DNA of 64,000 nt from Catenulispora sp. GP43 (GTDB taxonomy: Bacteria; Actinomycetota; Actinomycetes; Streptomycetales; Catenulisporaceae), in the NCBI RefSeq assembly GCF_041260665.1, contig NZ_JBGCCT010000012.1, positions 62,001 to 126,000 of the forward strand, given 5' to 3'. The notes under the pieces are model-generated. The model saw nothing but the letters and a program-made list of their open reading frames with translations. It was not told the DNA's origin and did not search any database. The translations under genes were made by a program, and so were the position numbers. Positions 37,174 through 44,507 of the stretch are shown here, in pieces (the first letter of the stretch is position 1; each line of letters begins with the position of its first letter).

Positions 37174-37671
37174 TCAGGCCGACGCCCCCGACGCCCCCGA
37201 CGCCCCCGACACGTTATCCGCCAGCAGGCGGAGCAGGCGCTTGGCGTCGTCGAACTGGCGCGGCGTCAGCCCCATCGCGGCGCCGATCGCGGCCGGTACA
37301 TCGGCGGCGCGGGTGCGCAGCTCCTCGCCCTCGGCGGTGAGGCTCACGCGGACCGTGCGCTCGTCGTCGGCGGCGCGGTCGCGGCGGACCAGGCCGTTGG
37401 TCTCCAGACGCTTGATCAGCGGGGTCAGAGTCCCGTAGTCCAGGTGGAGCGCGCCGCCGATGTCCTTGATGGGGACGGTGCCGTGCTCCCAGAGCACGAG
37501 CATCACCAGGTACTGCGGGTAGGTCAGCCCCAGGTCGTCGAGCAGCGGGCGGTAGCGCTGGGTCACGGCGCGCGAGGCCGCGTACAGGGCGAAGCAGAGC
37601 TGGTCGTCCAGCAGCATCGAGTAGTCCGCGTCCGGGGCGGGGGCGCCGTTCACGGATCGTGCGGTATCCAT
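37174..37671 (-). CDS. MarR-family regulator, OhrR-like
   Basis: This protein of about 165 residues has the OhrR-type N-terminal LDDQLCFALYAASRAV with the redox-sensing Cys and LGLTYPQYLVMLVLWE, then the winged helix (LHLDYGTLTPLIKRLE, DERTVRVSLT). OhrR proteins derepress target genes when the Cys is oxidised by organic peroxides. The C-terminus is low-complexity GASGASGASA, coded by a 9-bp tandem repeat (37180-37211). ATG 37671 was chosen; ATG 37683 is possible. It is divergent from the esterase gene with an operator-like palindrome between, so it probably controls that gene and itself. Confidence 0.88.
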   Translation of the reverse strand: MDTARSVNGAPAPDADYSMLLDDQLCFALYAASRAVTQRYRPLLDDLGLTYPQYLVMLVLWEHGTVPIKDIGGALHLDYGTLTPLIKRLETNGLVRRDRAADDERTVRVSLTAEGEELRTRAADVPAAIGAAMGLTPRQFDDAKRLLRLLADNVSGASGASGASA

Positions 37672-37712
37672 GACCACCAGCATAGCCGTGGAGGCGATCC
37701 CCTCGTGAGCAT

Positions 37713-37732
37713 TTAACTTGTGCACGATGTAA
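37713..37732. promoter_or_regulatory. Candidate MarR/OhrR operator
   Basis: The imperfect palindrome TTAACTTGTGCACGATGTAA has conserved outer TTA/TAA and centre GTGCAC. It lies in the 121-bp region between the divergent MarR and esterase starts. Position and symmetry fit a MarR-dimer site; binding by this regulator is inference. Confidence 0.55.
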
Positions 37733-37792
37733 TCGCTCGCTAGTGTTCAACCCGTGAGCTTCCCCGGCTCACCGAACCACGAGGAGCCAGCC

Positions 37793-38773
37793 ATGTCCGA
37801 GTACGTGCCCGCCGCCCCCGTCCCCGCTCCCGTCCTGGAGTCGGCCGCCGCCGACTTCGCCGCCGCCACCGCGAACCCGCCGTACCTGTTCGACCTGGGG
37901 CCGGTCGAGGGCCGCAAGGCCGTCGACGAGGTGCAGTCCGGCGAGATCGCCAAGCCGGCCGTCGACGAGGAGTGGATCACCGTCCCCGGCGGGCCGACCG
38001 GCGAGGTGCGGGCCCGGATCGTCAAGCCCGCCGGGAGCACCGGCACGCTGCCGGTAATCGTCTACATCCACGGCGCGGGCTGGGTCTTCGGCAACGCCCA
38101 CACCCACGACCGCCTGGTACGCGAACTGGCCGTCGGGGCGCGGGCCGCGGTTGTCTTCCCCGAGTACGACCTGTCGCCGGAGGCACGCTACCCGGTCGCG
38201 ATCGAGCAGAACTTCGCCGTCGCACGCTGGGTCGTCACCGACGGCGCCGCCAAGGGCCTGGACGCCTCGCGCATAGCGGTGGCCGGCGACAGCGTCGGGG
38301 GCAACATGGCCGCGGCGCTGACCCTGATGGCGAAGGAGCGCGGCGGAATCCCGCTGGTGCAGCAGGTGCTGTTCTACCCGGTGACCGACGCGAGCTTCGA
38401 CACCGCCTCCTACCACCAGTTCGCCGAGGGCTACTTCCTGCGCCGCGACGCGATGCAGTGGTTCTGGGACCAGTACACGACCGACCCGGCCCAGCGCGCC
38501 GAGATCACCGCCTCACCGCTGCGCGCGAGCGTCGAGCAGCTGGCGGACCTGCCGCCGGCGCTGGTCATCACCGGCGAGGCCGACGTCCTGCGCGACGAGG
38601 GCGAGGCGTACGCGAACAAGCTGCGGCAGGCCGGAGTCCCGGTGACCGCCGTGCGCTACCAGGGCGTCATCCACGACTTCGTCATGCTCAACGCCCTGCG
38701 CGAGACGCACGCCGCCGAGGGCGCGATCACCCAGGCGGTCGCGGTGCTGCGGACGGCGCTCGGGACGAACTGA
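37793..38773 (+). CDS. Alpha/beta hydrolase, hormone-sensitive-lipase family esterase
   Basis: The 326-residue protein has the HSL-family oxyanion motif YIHGAGWVFG, the nucleophile elbow AGDSVGGN (Ser), a C-terminal Asp in GEADVLRDEGE and His in GVIHDFVM. Enzymes of this family cleave short acyl esters; the natural substrate is unknown. ATG 37793 follows GAGGAG by 6 bp, which makes it better than GTG 37754. Divergent from the OhrR-like regulator, so its expression may respond to oxidants or phenolic ligands. Confidence 0.9.
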   Translation: MSEYVPAAPVPAPVLESAAADFAAATANPPYLFDLGPVEGRKAVDEVQSGEIAKPAVDEEWITVPGGPTGEVRARIVKPAGSTGTLPVIVYIHGAGWVFGNAHTHDRLVRELAVGARAAVVFPEYDLSPEARYPVAIEQNFAVARWVVTDGAAKGLDASRIAVAGDSVGGNMAAALTLMAKERGGIPLVQQVLFYPVTDASFDTASYHQFAEGYFLRRDAMQWFWDQYTTDPAQRAEITASPLRASVEQLADLPPALVITGEADVLRDEGEAYANKLRQAGVPVTAVRYQGVIHDFVMLNALRETHAAEGAITQAVAVLRTALGTN

Positions 38774-38796
38774 GCCCGCTCCCCCAAAGCCGGCGG

Positions 38797-38841
38797 GGTC
38801 CCGCCGCGAGCCTCCTCCCCCCTCGGGCTCGTGGCGGGGCC
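38797..38841. terminator. Hairpin between convergent esterase and TetR genes
   Basis: Arms 38797-38812 and 38826-38841 pair at 14 of 16 positions with a pyrimidine-rich loop. It sits just after the esterase stop and just before the TetR stop, so it can serve both strands. Confidence 0.5.
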
Positions 38842-38846
38842 TCGCC

Positions 38847-39404
38847 CTATTTCACGAGCGAGTTCGCAGCGTCCAGCGCGGCCGCCATGCGCTCGGCGTC
38901 CGTCCCGCCGAGCTGACCGCCGCGGGCGGTCGCCATGAACAGCGCGGTGAGCGCCAGGCGGCCCTTGAGCCGGCCCTCGACCGAATCGGCCGGGCTGAGC
39001 AGTGCGCCGACCTGGTCCATGCGGTACGCGAAGCCGGCCGTGGCGGACAGGTCGCGCATGGCGGCCTCGTTCGCCTGCGCGAAGCGGCTGAACGCGTGCC
39101 AGGGTCCTGACATCAGCGCGTGCAGCCGCCGCAGGAGCTCGCGGCGGGTGGCGCGGGCCGCCGGCTGCCCGCCGGCCCACTCCAGCAGCTCGTCGACGGA
39201 GGTGGCGAGCTCGTCGTGGACGCTCGCCAGGATGTCCTCCTTGCTGCGGTAGTGGTAGTAGAGCGCGGGCCGGGTCACGCCGAGGCGGTCGGCGATCTCC
39301 CGCATCGTGGCGCGCTCGTATCCGTGCTCGGTGAAGACCTCGAGCGCCACCTCGTGGATGCGGACGCGGGTGTCGGTGCGCCGGCCGTCGGGTTGCCCTG
39401 CCAT
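38847..39404 (-). CDS. TetR-family regulator
   Basis: The 185-residue repressor has the TetR helix-turn-helix at about residues 10-56 (TRVRIHEVALEVFTEHGYER, TMREIADRLGVTRPALYYHY) and a ligand-binding C-terminal domain without recognisable family match. It is divergent from the SDR gene; the 69-bp gap contains inverted half-sites, so it most likely represses the SDR and itself. The ligand is unknown. Confidence 0.9.
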   Translation of the reverse strand: MAGQPDGRRTDTRVRIHEVALEVFTEHGYERATMREIADRLGVTRPALYYHYRSKEDILASVHDELATSVDELLEWAGGQPAARATRRELLRRLHALMSGPWHAFSRFAQANEAAMRDLSATAGFAYRMDQVGALLSPADSVEGRLKGRLALTALFMATARGGQLGGTDAERMAAALDAANSLVK

Positions 39405-39410
39405 GGCGAC

Positions 39411-39453
39411 TACCTTACATTGGCGTCAGGTATTTAGCTGACTCACGTGTAAG
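39411..39453. promoter_or_regulatory. Candidate TetR operator half-sites
   Basis: Between the divergent TetR and SDR starts are TACCT (39411-39415) with AGGTA (39428-39432), and CTTACA (39414-39419) with TGTAAG (39448-39453). One of these pairs could be the regulator's site; the choice is open. Confidence 0.4.
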
Positions 39454-39473
39454 TAAGTTGGGAGTGACACGCC

Positions 39474-40313
39474 ATGCGGGACCGCACTCTGTTGATCACC
39501 GGCGCGAGCAGCGGCCTGGGCCGGGCGGCCGCGCGCCGCGCTCTGGCTTGCGGGCACACGGTCGTCGGGACGGTCCGCACCTCGGCGGCGGCGGAGGAGT
39601 TCGAGGCGCTGGCGCCTGGCCGCTCGTACGCGCGCATCCTGGACGCCGCACGCTTCGACGACGCCCGCGGGGTCGTCGCCGACGCCGAGCGGACCGTGGG
39701 CCCGATCGATGTCCTGATAGCCGCCGCCGGCTACGGCCACGAGGGAACCGTCGAGGAATCGACCCTCCAGGAGTGGCGCCGGCAGTTCGACGTCAACGTC
39801 TTCGGCGCCGTCGCGGTCATCCAGGCCGTCCTGCCCGGCATGCGGGCCCGGCGCGCGGGACACGTCATCACCGTCACCTCGGTCGGCGGCCTCATCGCGG
39901 GCCCCACGCTCGGGGTCTACAACGGCAGCAAGTTCGCACTGGAGGGGATCACGCGCGCCCTGGCCGCCGAGGTGGCGGGGCTCGGAATCCGGGTGACCGC
40001 CGTCGAACCGGGCGCGTTCCGCACCGACTGGTCGGGCCGCTCCATGCGGCGCGCGACGCGGAGCATCGACGACTACGACGACCTCGTCGGGCCGATCAGC
40101 GCGGCGCGGGCCGGGTTCACCGGGCGGCAGCCCGGCGATCCCGACAAGGCCGCCGACGCGCTCCTGCGCTTGATCGAGCTCGACGATCCGCCGACGCACT
40201 TGCTGCTCGGCTCGGACGCCCATCGGGCCGTGACCGGCGCGTTGGCCGCGTTCGGCGCCGAGGTCGAGAAGTGGCGGGAGCTGACGCTCAGCACGGACTT
40301 CGCGGGAAGCTGA
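39474..40313 (+). CDS. Short-chain dehydrogenase/reductase
   Basis: The 279-residue classical SDR has the cofactor motif TGASSGLGRAAA at the N-terminus, AAAGYG, the catalytic Ser in VTSVGG and YNGSKFALEG with catalytic Tyr and Lys. Such enzymes oxidise or reduce alcohols and ketones with NAD(P)H; the substrate cannot be read from sequence. ATG 39474 is preceded by GGGAG. It is divergent from the TetR gene and convergent with the OsmC fusion, with 18 bp between the stops. Confidence 0.92.
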   Translation: MRDRTLLITGASSGLGRAAARRALACGHTVVGTVRTSAAAEEFEALAPGRSYARILDAARFDDARGVVADAERTVGPIDVLIAAAGYGHEGTVEESTLQEWRRQFDVNVFGAVAVIQAVLPGMRARRAGHVITVTSVGGLIAGPTLGVYNGSKFALEGITRALAAEVAGLGIRVTAVEPGAFRTDWSGRSMRRATRSIDDYDDLVGPISAARAGFTGRQPGDPDKAADALLRLIELDDPPTHLLLGSDAHRAVTGALAAFGAEVEKWRELTLSTDFAGS

Positions 40314-40331
40314 CCGCGGCGGCAGCGCGCA

Positions 40332-41576
40332 TCAGGCGAGTACCGTCCGGATGACCGTCTCAGAGGTCAGCGTCCGATGCACCGGGCACTTGTCGGCGAT
40401 CTCCAGGAGCCTGGTTCGCTGCTCATCGGTCAGCGGGCCGTCGAGCCGGATCGTCCGATCGATGCGGTCCACGAATCCGTCGGCGCTCTCGCACTCCTCG
40501 CAGTCCCTGGCGTGGATCCGGTCGTGGCGCAGGGAGACCGTCACCTTCTCCAACGGCAGGTTCTTGCGGGTCGCGTACATCCGCAGCGTCATCGAGGTGC
40601 AGGCGCCGAGGGCGGCCAGCAGGAGGTCATACGGGTTCGGGCCGGTGTCGCCTCCGGTCGGCACCGGCTCGTCGGCGACGAGGTGGTGGCGCCCGGCGGT
40701 GATCAATTGCTGGAGCCCGCCGATTCCGGTCCCGGTCTCGGTGACGGTCACCGCGGTGTCCGCGGAGACTTCGGCCGGCAGAGTCGGCGCGGGCGTCGGC
40801 TCGGGCGCCGGCTCGGGCAGGTAGCGGCCGGCCCACGCGGCGAGCACCGCGGCCGCGTACTCCGCGTCCGGACGGCGGCTGAGCAGGTGGTCGGCACCGT
40901 CCAGTGCCACGAACGACTTGGGGTGGCGGGCTGTGTCGAAGATCCGCCGGGCGTTGTCGATGCCGACCGTCTCGTCCTGCGGGGCGTGCATGACCAGCAG
41001 CGCCGCCTTCAGCTCGCGGATGCGCTCGGCCTGCGGCTGGTCGGCGATGTCGGCCAGGAAGCTGCGGCGCACGCAGAAGTCGCGTCCGCCGAGCGACACG
41101 GTCGCCTCGCCCTCGCGCTCGATGGTGTCGCGGGCGTCCCGGAGCAGGTGGGCGATGTGCGAGGGGTCCGCCGGGGCGCCGATCACGGCCACGGCGCGGG
41201 TCTCGGGGATCCGGTGCCGGGCCGCCAGGACGGCCGCGCCGCCCAGCGAGTGGCCGACGAGCAGTCTCGGCGCGGCGTGCTCGGTACGCAGGTAGTCGGC
41301 GGCCGCGACCAGGTCGTCCACGTTGGAGCTGAATCCCGTGTTCCCGAAGTCGCCGCCGGACTGGCCCAGGCCCGTGAAGTCGAAGCGCAGCACCGCGATG
41401 CCGTGGTCGGTGAGGGCGCGGGCGATGCGCGAGGCGGCGACGGCGTCCTTGCCGCAGGTGAAGCAGTGGGCGAAGATCGCGTACGCCCGGGGCCCGGTGC
41501 CGTCGGGGAGTTCCAGGCGGGCGGCCAGGGCGGCGCCGCCGCCGCCGGTGAAGGTGACCTTGAGGGAGGTGGACAT
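40332..41576 (-). CDS. Fusion of alpha/beta hydrolase and OsmC-like peroxidase domain
   Basis: The 414-residue protein has two domains. Residues about 1-260 form an alpha/beta hydrolase (IFAHCFTCGKD, VGHSLGGAAVL with Ser, Asp in MHAPQDETVG, His in LDGADHLLS). After a Pro-rich linker (PEPAPEPTPAPTLP) residues about 275-414 form an OsmC domain with the two redox Cys in LGACTSMTLRMY and KCPVHRTL. OsmC/Ohr proteins reduce organic hydroperoxides. The fusion is a known architecture in bacteria, so it may couple ester cleavage with peroxide detoxification. ATG 41576 chosen; ATG 41588 is also in frame. Confidence 0.9.
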   Translation of the reverse strand: MSTSLKVTFTGGGGAALAARLELPDGTGPRAYAIFAHCFTCGKDAVAASRIARALTDHGIAVLRFDFTGLGQSGGDFGNTGFSSNVDDLVAAADYLRTEHAAPRLLVGHSLGGAAVLAARHRIPETRAVAVIGAPADPSHIAHLLRDARDTIEREGEATVSLGGRDFCVRRSFLADIADQPQAERIRELKAALLVMHAPQDETVGIDNARRIFDTARHPKSFVALDGADHLLSRRPDAEYAAAVLAAWAGRYLPEPAPEPTPAPTLPAEVSADTAVTVTETGTGIGGLQQLITAGRHHLVADEPVPTGGDTGPNPYDLLLAALGACTSMTLRMYATRKNLPLEKVTVSLRHDRIHARDCEECESADGFVDRIDRTIRLDGPLTDEQRTRLLEIADKCPVHRTLTSETVIRTVLA

Positions 41577-41919
41577 GGGATCAAGCATCCCCGACCGAGC
41601 ATGTCTGCGCCGATCCGCCCCCGCCTTGCTCGAAGCCTGTGACAGGAGTGACGGGTGGGGCTGAACGGACAGGATAGACGGACCTTTACTCACTCTTGAC
41701 AACTTTGACCCGCTCATTCCTCGACCGCTCCAGTACCCGGCGCTACCGTCCGTCGCAGTGGGTACAGGGAATTGTTTTCAGGCACCTGACATCAAGCCCC
41801 TGGCCCACCGCTCCACCGGGCGGACCATCCCGCTCCGCCCGGATCCCCTTTTAGCCGTCACCATGGCGCGGACCCACCCCTGTCCGTGCCTGTCGGGGGC
41901 GGCGGAACGGAGTACGGGA
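41577..41919. other. Intergenic region, divergent promoters expected
   Basis: These 343 bp separate the hydrolase-OsmC gene and the secreted-protein gene. TTGACA occurs at 41696-41701 but I see no -10 at proper distance. A rightward frame is open from 41758 but has no ribosome site or signal peptide before the ATG at 41920. No other structure seen. Confidence 0.4.
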
Positions 41920-42873
41920 ATGAGTGAACGGCATCTCGCCCCGCGCCGGCTGCGCCGGGGCCTGGCCGCGATCGGCGCGCTCGCGCTGGCCGCGGGCCTG
42001 GCCGCGATGAGCGGCGGGGCGGCGTCGGCGACGACGCAGGCCGCGCCGCAGGCCAAGCACCACAAGCCGCAGCCGCACGGGCGGTTCGGCATCGTCCCGA
42101 TGCGGTCGGCGTCGACAGCGGCGACGGCATCGCGGATCCACACCTTCTCGCCGGAGTCCGGCGGCACCGGCGGCCCGCTGAACTACGGCGGCGGCCCGGT
42201 CCAGCACAACGTCCAGGTGTACCTCGTCTTCTGGGGTTCCCAGTGGGACAGCGACTCCAACGGCGTCGAGAGCTACATGCAGAACCTGTTCAGCGGCCTG
42301 GGCACCGGCTCGGACTCCTGGTCCACCGTCACCAGCCAGTACACCGACAGCTCCGGCTCGGGCCCGACGTTCGGCGGCGCCGTGCTCGCCGGCACCTGGG
42401 TGGACGACGGCAGCGCGGCCCCGCAGTCCGCGGCGCAGTCGGACATAGCCGCCGAGGCGGAGAACGGCGTGTCGCACTTCGGGATCAGCCCGACCAACGA
42501 CACCCAGATCGTGGTGCTGAGCCCGTCCGGGACCAACCCCGACGGGTTCCCGAACTCCGGCTTCTGCGCGTGGCACGACTACGACGGCACGGTGTCCTAC
42601 ACCAACATGCCGTACGTCCTGGACGCCGGCAGCAGCTGCGGCGCGAACAGCGTCAGCAGCCAGCTCGACGGCTTCAGCATCGTGGAGGGCCACGAGTACG
42701 CCGAGTCGTTGACCGACCCGCAGCCGTCTTCCGGCTGGGTGGCCGGCGACGGCGAGGAGAACGGCGACCTGTGCGCCTGGTACAACCTGGGCTCCATCAG
42801 CCTGTCCACCGGCAGCTTCGCCATGCAGCCGACGTGGAGCAACGCGGCCAACGGCTGCGCGATGTCCGGCTGA
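41920..42873 (+). CDS. Secreted EXORDIUM/metallopeptidase-like protein
   Basis: The 317-residue protein has a signal peptide (Arg-rich RRLRRGL, then AAIGALALAAGLAAMSG, cleavage near ASA). The mature part has VYLVFWGSQW and, near the end, the pair EGHEYAESLTDPQP and GEENGDLCAWY. The same pair (HExxE...TDP...EIGDLC) occurs in plant EXORDIUM proteins and in uncharacterised bacterial secreted proteins; the HE-xx-E and the later Glu and Asp could bind a metal, but proteolysis is not shown. ATG 41920 has GGAG 7 bp upstream. Outside the cell it might act on peptides or wall material. Confidence 0.8.
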   Translation: MSERHLAPRRLRRGLAAIGALALAAGLAAMSGGAASATTQAAPQAKHHKPQPHGRFGIVPMRSASTAATASRIHTFSPESGGTGGPLNYGGGPVQHNVQVYLVFWGSQWDSDSNGVESYMQNLFSGLGTGSDSWSTVTSQYTDSSGSGPTFGGAVLAGTWVDDGSAAPQSAAQSDIAAEAENGVSHFGISPTNDTQIVVLSPSGTNPDGFPNSGFCAWHDYDGTVSYTNMPYVLDAGSSCGANSVSSQLDGFSIVEGHEYAESLTDPQPSSGWVAGDGEENGDLCAWYNLGSISLSTGSFAMQPTWSNAANGCAMSG

Positions 42874-42907
42874 GGCAGAAGTGAAGACAGGATCCTGAGA
42901 TAGGCGG

Positions 42908-42935
42908 GCCGGCCCTCGCCCGCGCGAGGGCCGGC
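42908..42935 (+). terminator. 12-bp hairpin after the secreted-protein gene
   Basis: Arms 42908-42919 and 42924-42935 pair perfectly with loop CCGC, 35 bp after the stop codon, followed by TCTTG. Confidence 0.75.
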
Positions 42936-42991
42936 TCTTGACATCCGTCCCGGAGTACCGTGTGAGCCCTCTTACATAAAAGGGGCGTCGG

Positions 42992-43352
42992 ATGAGCGGC
43001 ACTGTCGAGGCGTCCCCGGCCTCGCGGTCGGCACCGCGCTACGACGGTCCAGTCCAGGCGAACGGCACCGCGCTGCCTTCGCCGATGCCTCCTTCCCACC
43101 GTGACGATGCTGTGGATCTCCACCGACGTCGACGACTTCACCGGCGTCGTCCGCGAGGCGGCCCGCGTGCTGGCCCCGGGCGGACTGCCGGTCCTCGCCG
43201 GCGTGCATCCGTGCTTCGTCGGCCCGCATGTCGAGTTCCGCGAAGACGGCGGGCACAGCGTGCATCCGACCTATCGTCTCGCCGAGCCGGAGCGGCTGGT
43301 CCCCTTCAGCCTCGCGCTGCGCCTGCGCCGTCCCGCGGCCTCAGCGCACTGA
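42992..43352 (+). pseudogene. Decayed class I SAM-dependent methyltransferase fragment
   Basis: From 43101 the frame reads MLWISTDVDDFTGVVREAARVLAPGGLPVLAGVHPCF, the middle and C-terminal part of a small methyltransferase. The preceding part of the family, (V)QANGTALP then FADASF then TVTMLW, is present but spread over three frames, with shifts near 43077 and 43095, each fitting one lost base. The N-terminal third with the SAM-binding glycine motif is missing. The ATG at 42992 starts only the first remnant. The 3' end overlaps the convergent lipoprotein gene by 12 bp. Sequencing error could explain the shifts, not the missing N-terminus. Confidence 0.65.
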
Positions 43353-44417
43353 CACCAGGCCGCCGTTGGAGGCGATCTTCTGGATCTTCGCTGCCTTGTC
43401 CGGCGGGTCGATCGCGGCGACCATCCACACCGCGTCGGCGGTGAACCCGCCGTTGAAGGTGTCGGTGCCGGCGACCTTGGCCCAGCCCTGGTCGCCGAAG
43501 GTGAAGGTCCGGCCGGACTGGGAGATGCGCAGGGAAAGCCGCGTCCCGTACAGCGCGAGTTCGCCGCCGTCCTTCAACGGGAGGTACGTCGGCGCCAGGT
43601 CGGGTTCGGTGCTCACCGTCAGCGCGGCGGTCGCCGGGGAGACATCGTTGGTCTCCCCCTGGATCCACTTCTGCTCGGCGGTGGTCGGGTCGTCGTTGAG
43701 GAAGGGCGAGCCGGGCTGGCCGGCGTTGTCGTCGGCGAGCATGGTCCGGTCCGCGGCCGCCAGGTCCATGGTGTTCAGCGGCAGCTTGTCCTGCTGGGTC
43801 GCGCTGTAGTCCAGCAGTCCGTCGGCTCCGACGGCGAAGGCCGGCCACTGCTGGCCCGGGGTGAGGATCACGATGCTGTCCGCCAGCCAGGGCGCGCCGG
43901 CGTGGTCCTGGGTGAAGTGCATCAGGAAACTGCTGTTGGGCGAGCCGGACTGCACGGCGTCGGCCGTGACGAAGAAGCCGCGGGGATAGCTCGGCGAGCG
44001 CGGGATGAGGAAGACCGGGTTGTTCAGCGCCATCGGCACCTTGGCCTGCTTGGCCCTGTCGCCACCGACCCCCTGGGCGTAAAGCAGACTGGCCTGGTCC
44101 AGGGCCAGCAGCGATCCGCTCTCGATCTTGGCCATCTGGGCCGTGTCCAAGGCGGCGTTGGCGGCGTCGTTCTGGGTCTGGTACGCCTTCAGCGCCGCCG
44201 CGGCCTGGTCCTGCGTGACGGTGGCGTCCGCGGAGGCCGAGGTGGTCGGCGAGCCCTGCCGCCCCGAGGCGAGCGACTGGTTCGTCGGCAGCGCGGTGCT
44301 GGAGTGCCCGCTCGGCGACGGTCTCGCACCCACCGTTCCGGCGCTTGAGCATCCGGCCAGCGCCAACCCCGAAGTCAGGCCCACGGCCAGACCCCATGCC
44401 GCTCCCCACCTACGCAT
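43341..44417 (-). CDS. Putative lipoprotein of unknown function
   Basis: The 358-residue protein has a lipoprotein signal: hydrophobic WGAAWGLAVGLTSGLALAG with lipobox LAGC, then a Ser/Thr/Pro-rich linker. The mature part (about 80-358) is typical of uncharacterised actinomycete cell-surface proteins (GFFVTADAVQ, LMHFTQDHAGAPWLADSIV, GQTWAKVAGTDTF-like end); no enzyme motif is visible. ATG 44417 has AGGTGGG 5 bp upstream and is preferred to the open frame reaching 44435. It should be anchored at the outer face of the membrane. Confidence 0.8.
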   Translation of the reverse strand: MRRWGAAWGLAVGLTSGLALAGCSSAGTVGARPSPSGHSSTALPTNQSLASGRQGSPTTSASADATVTQDQAAAALKAYQTQNDAANAALDTAQMAKIESGSLLALDQASLLYAQGVGGDRAKQAKVPMALNNPVFLIPRSPSYPRGFFVTADAVQSGSPNSSFLMHFTQDHAGAPWLADSIVILTPGQQWPAFAVGADGLLDYSATQQDKLPLNTMDLAAADRTMLADDNAGQPGSPFLNDDPTTAEQKWIQGETNDVSPATAALTVSTEPDLAPTYLPLKDGGELALYGTRLSLRISQSGRTFTFGDQGWAKVAGTDTFNGGFTADAVWMVAAIDPPDKAAKIQKIASNGGLVSVR

Positions 44418-44507
44418 GTCTGCCCACCTACACATGTCTGCCCCTGCAACGTGATCACACGGAGAGCGCAGGTTACTGCGGCGGCATGCGCGCCGGGACG
44501 GTACTTC

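Noticed and set aside
41696-41725. TTGACA as a -35 box for the secreted protein
   Set aside because: No acceptable -10 at 16-19 bp, and the distance to the start is over 200 bp.
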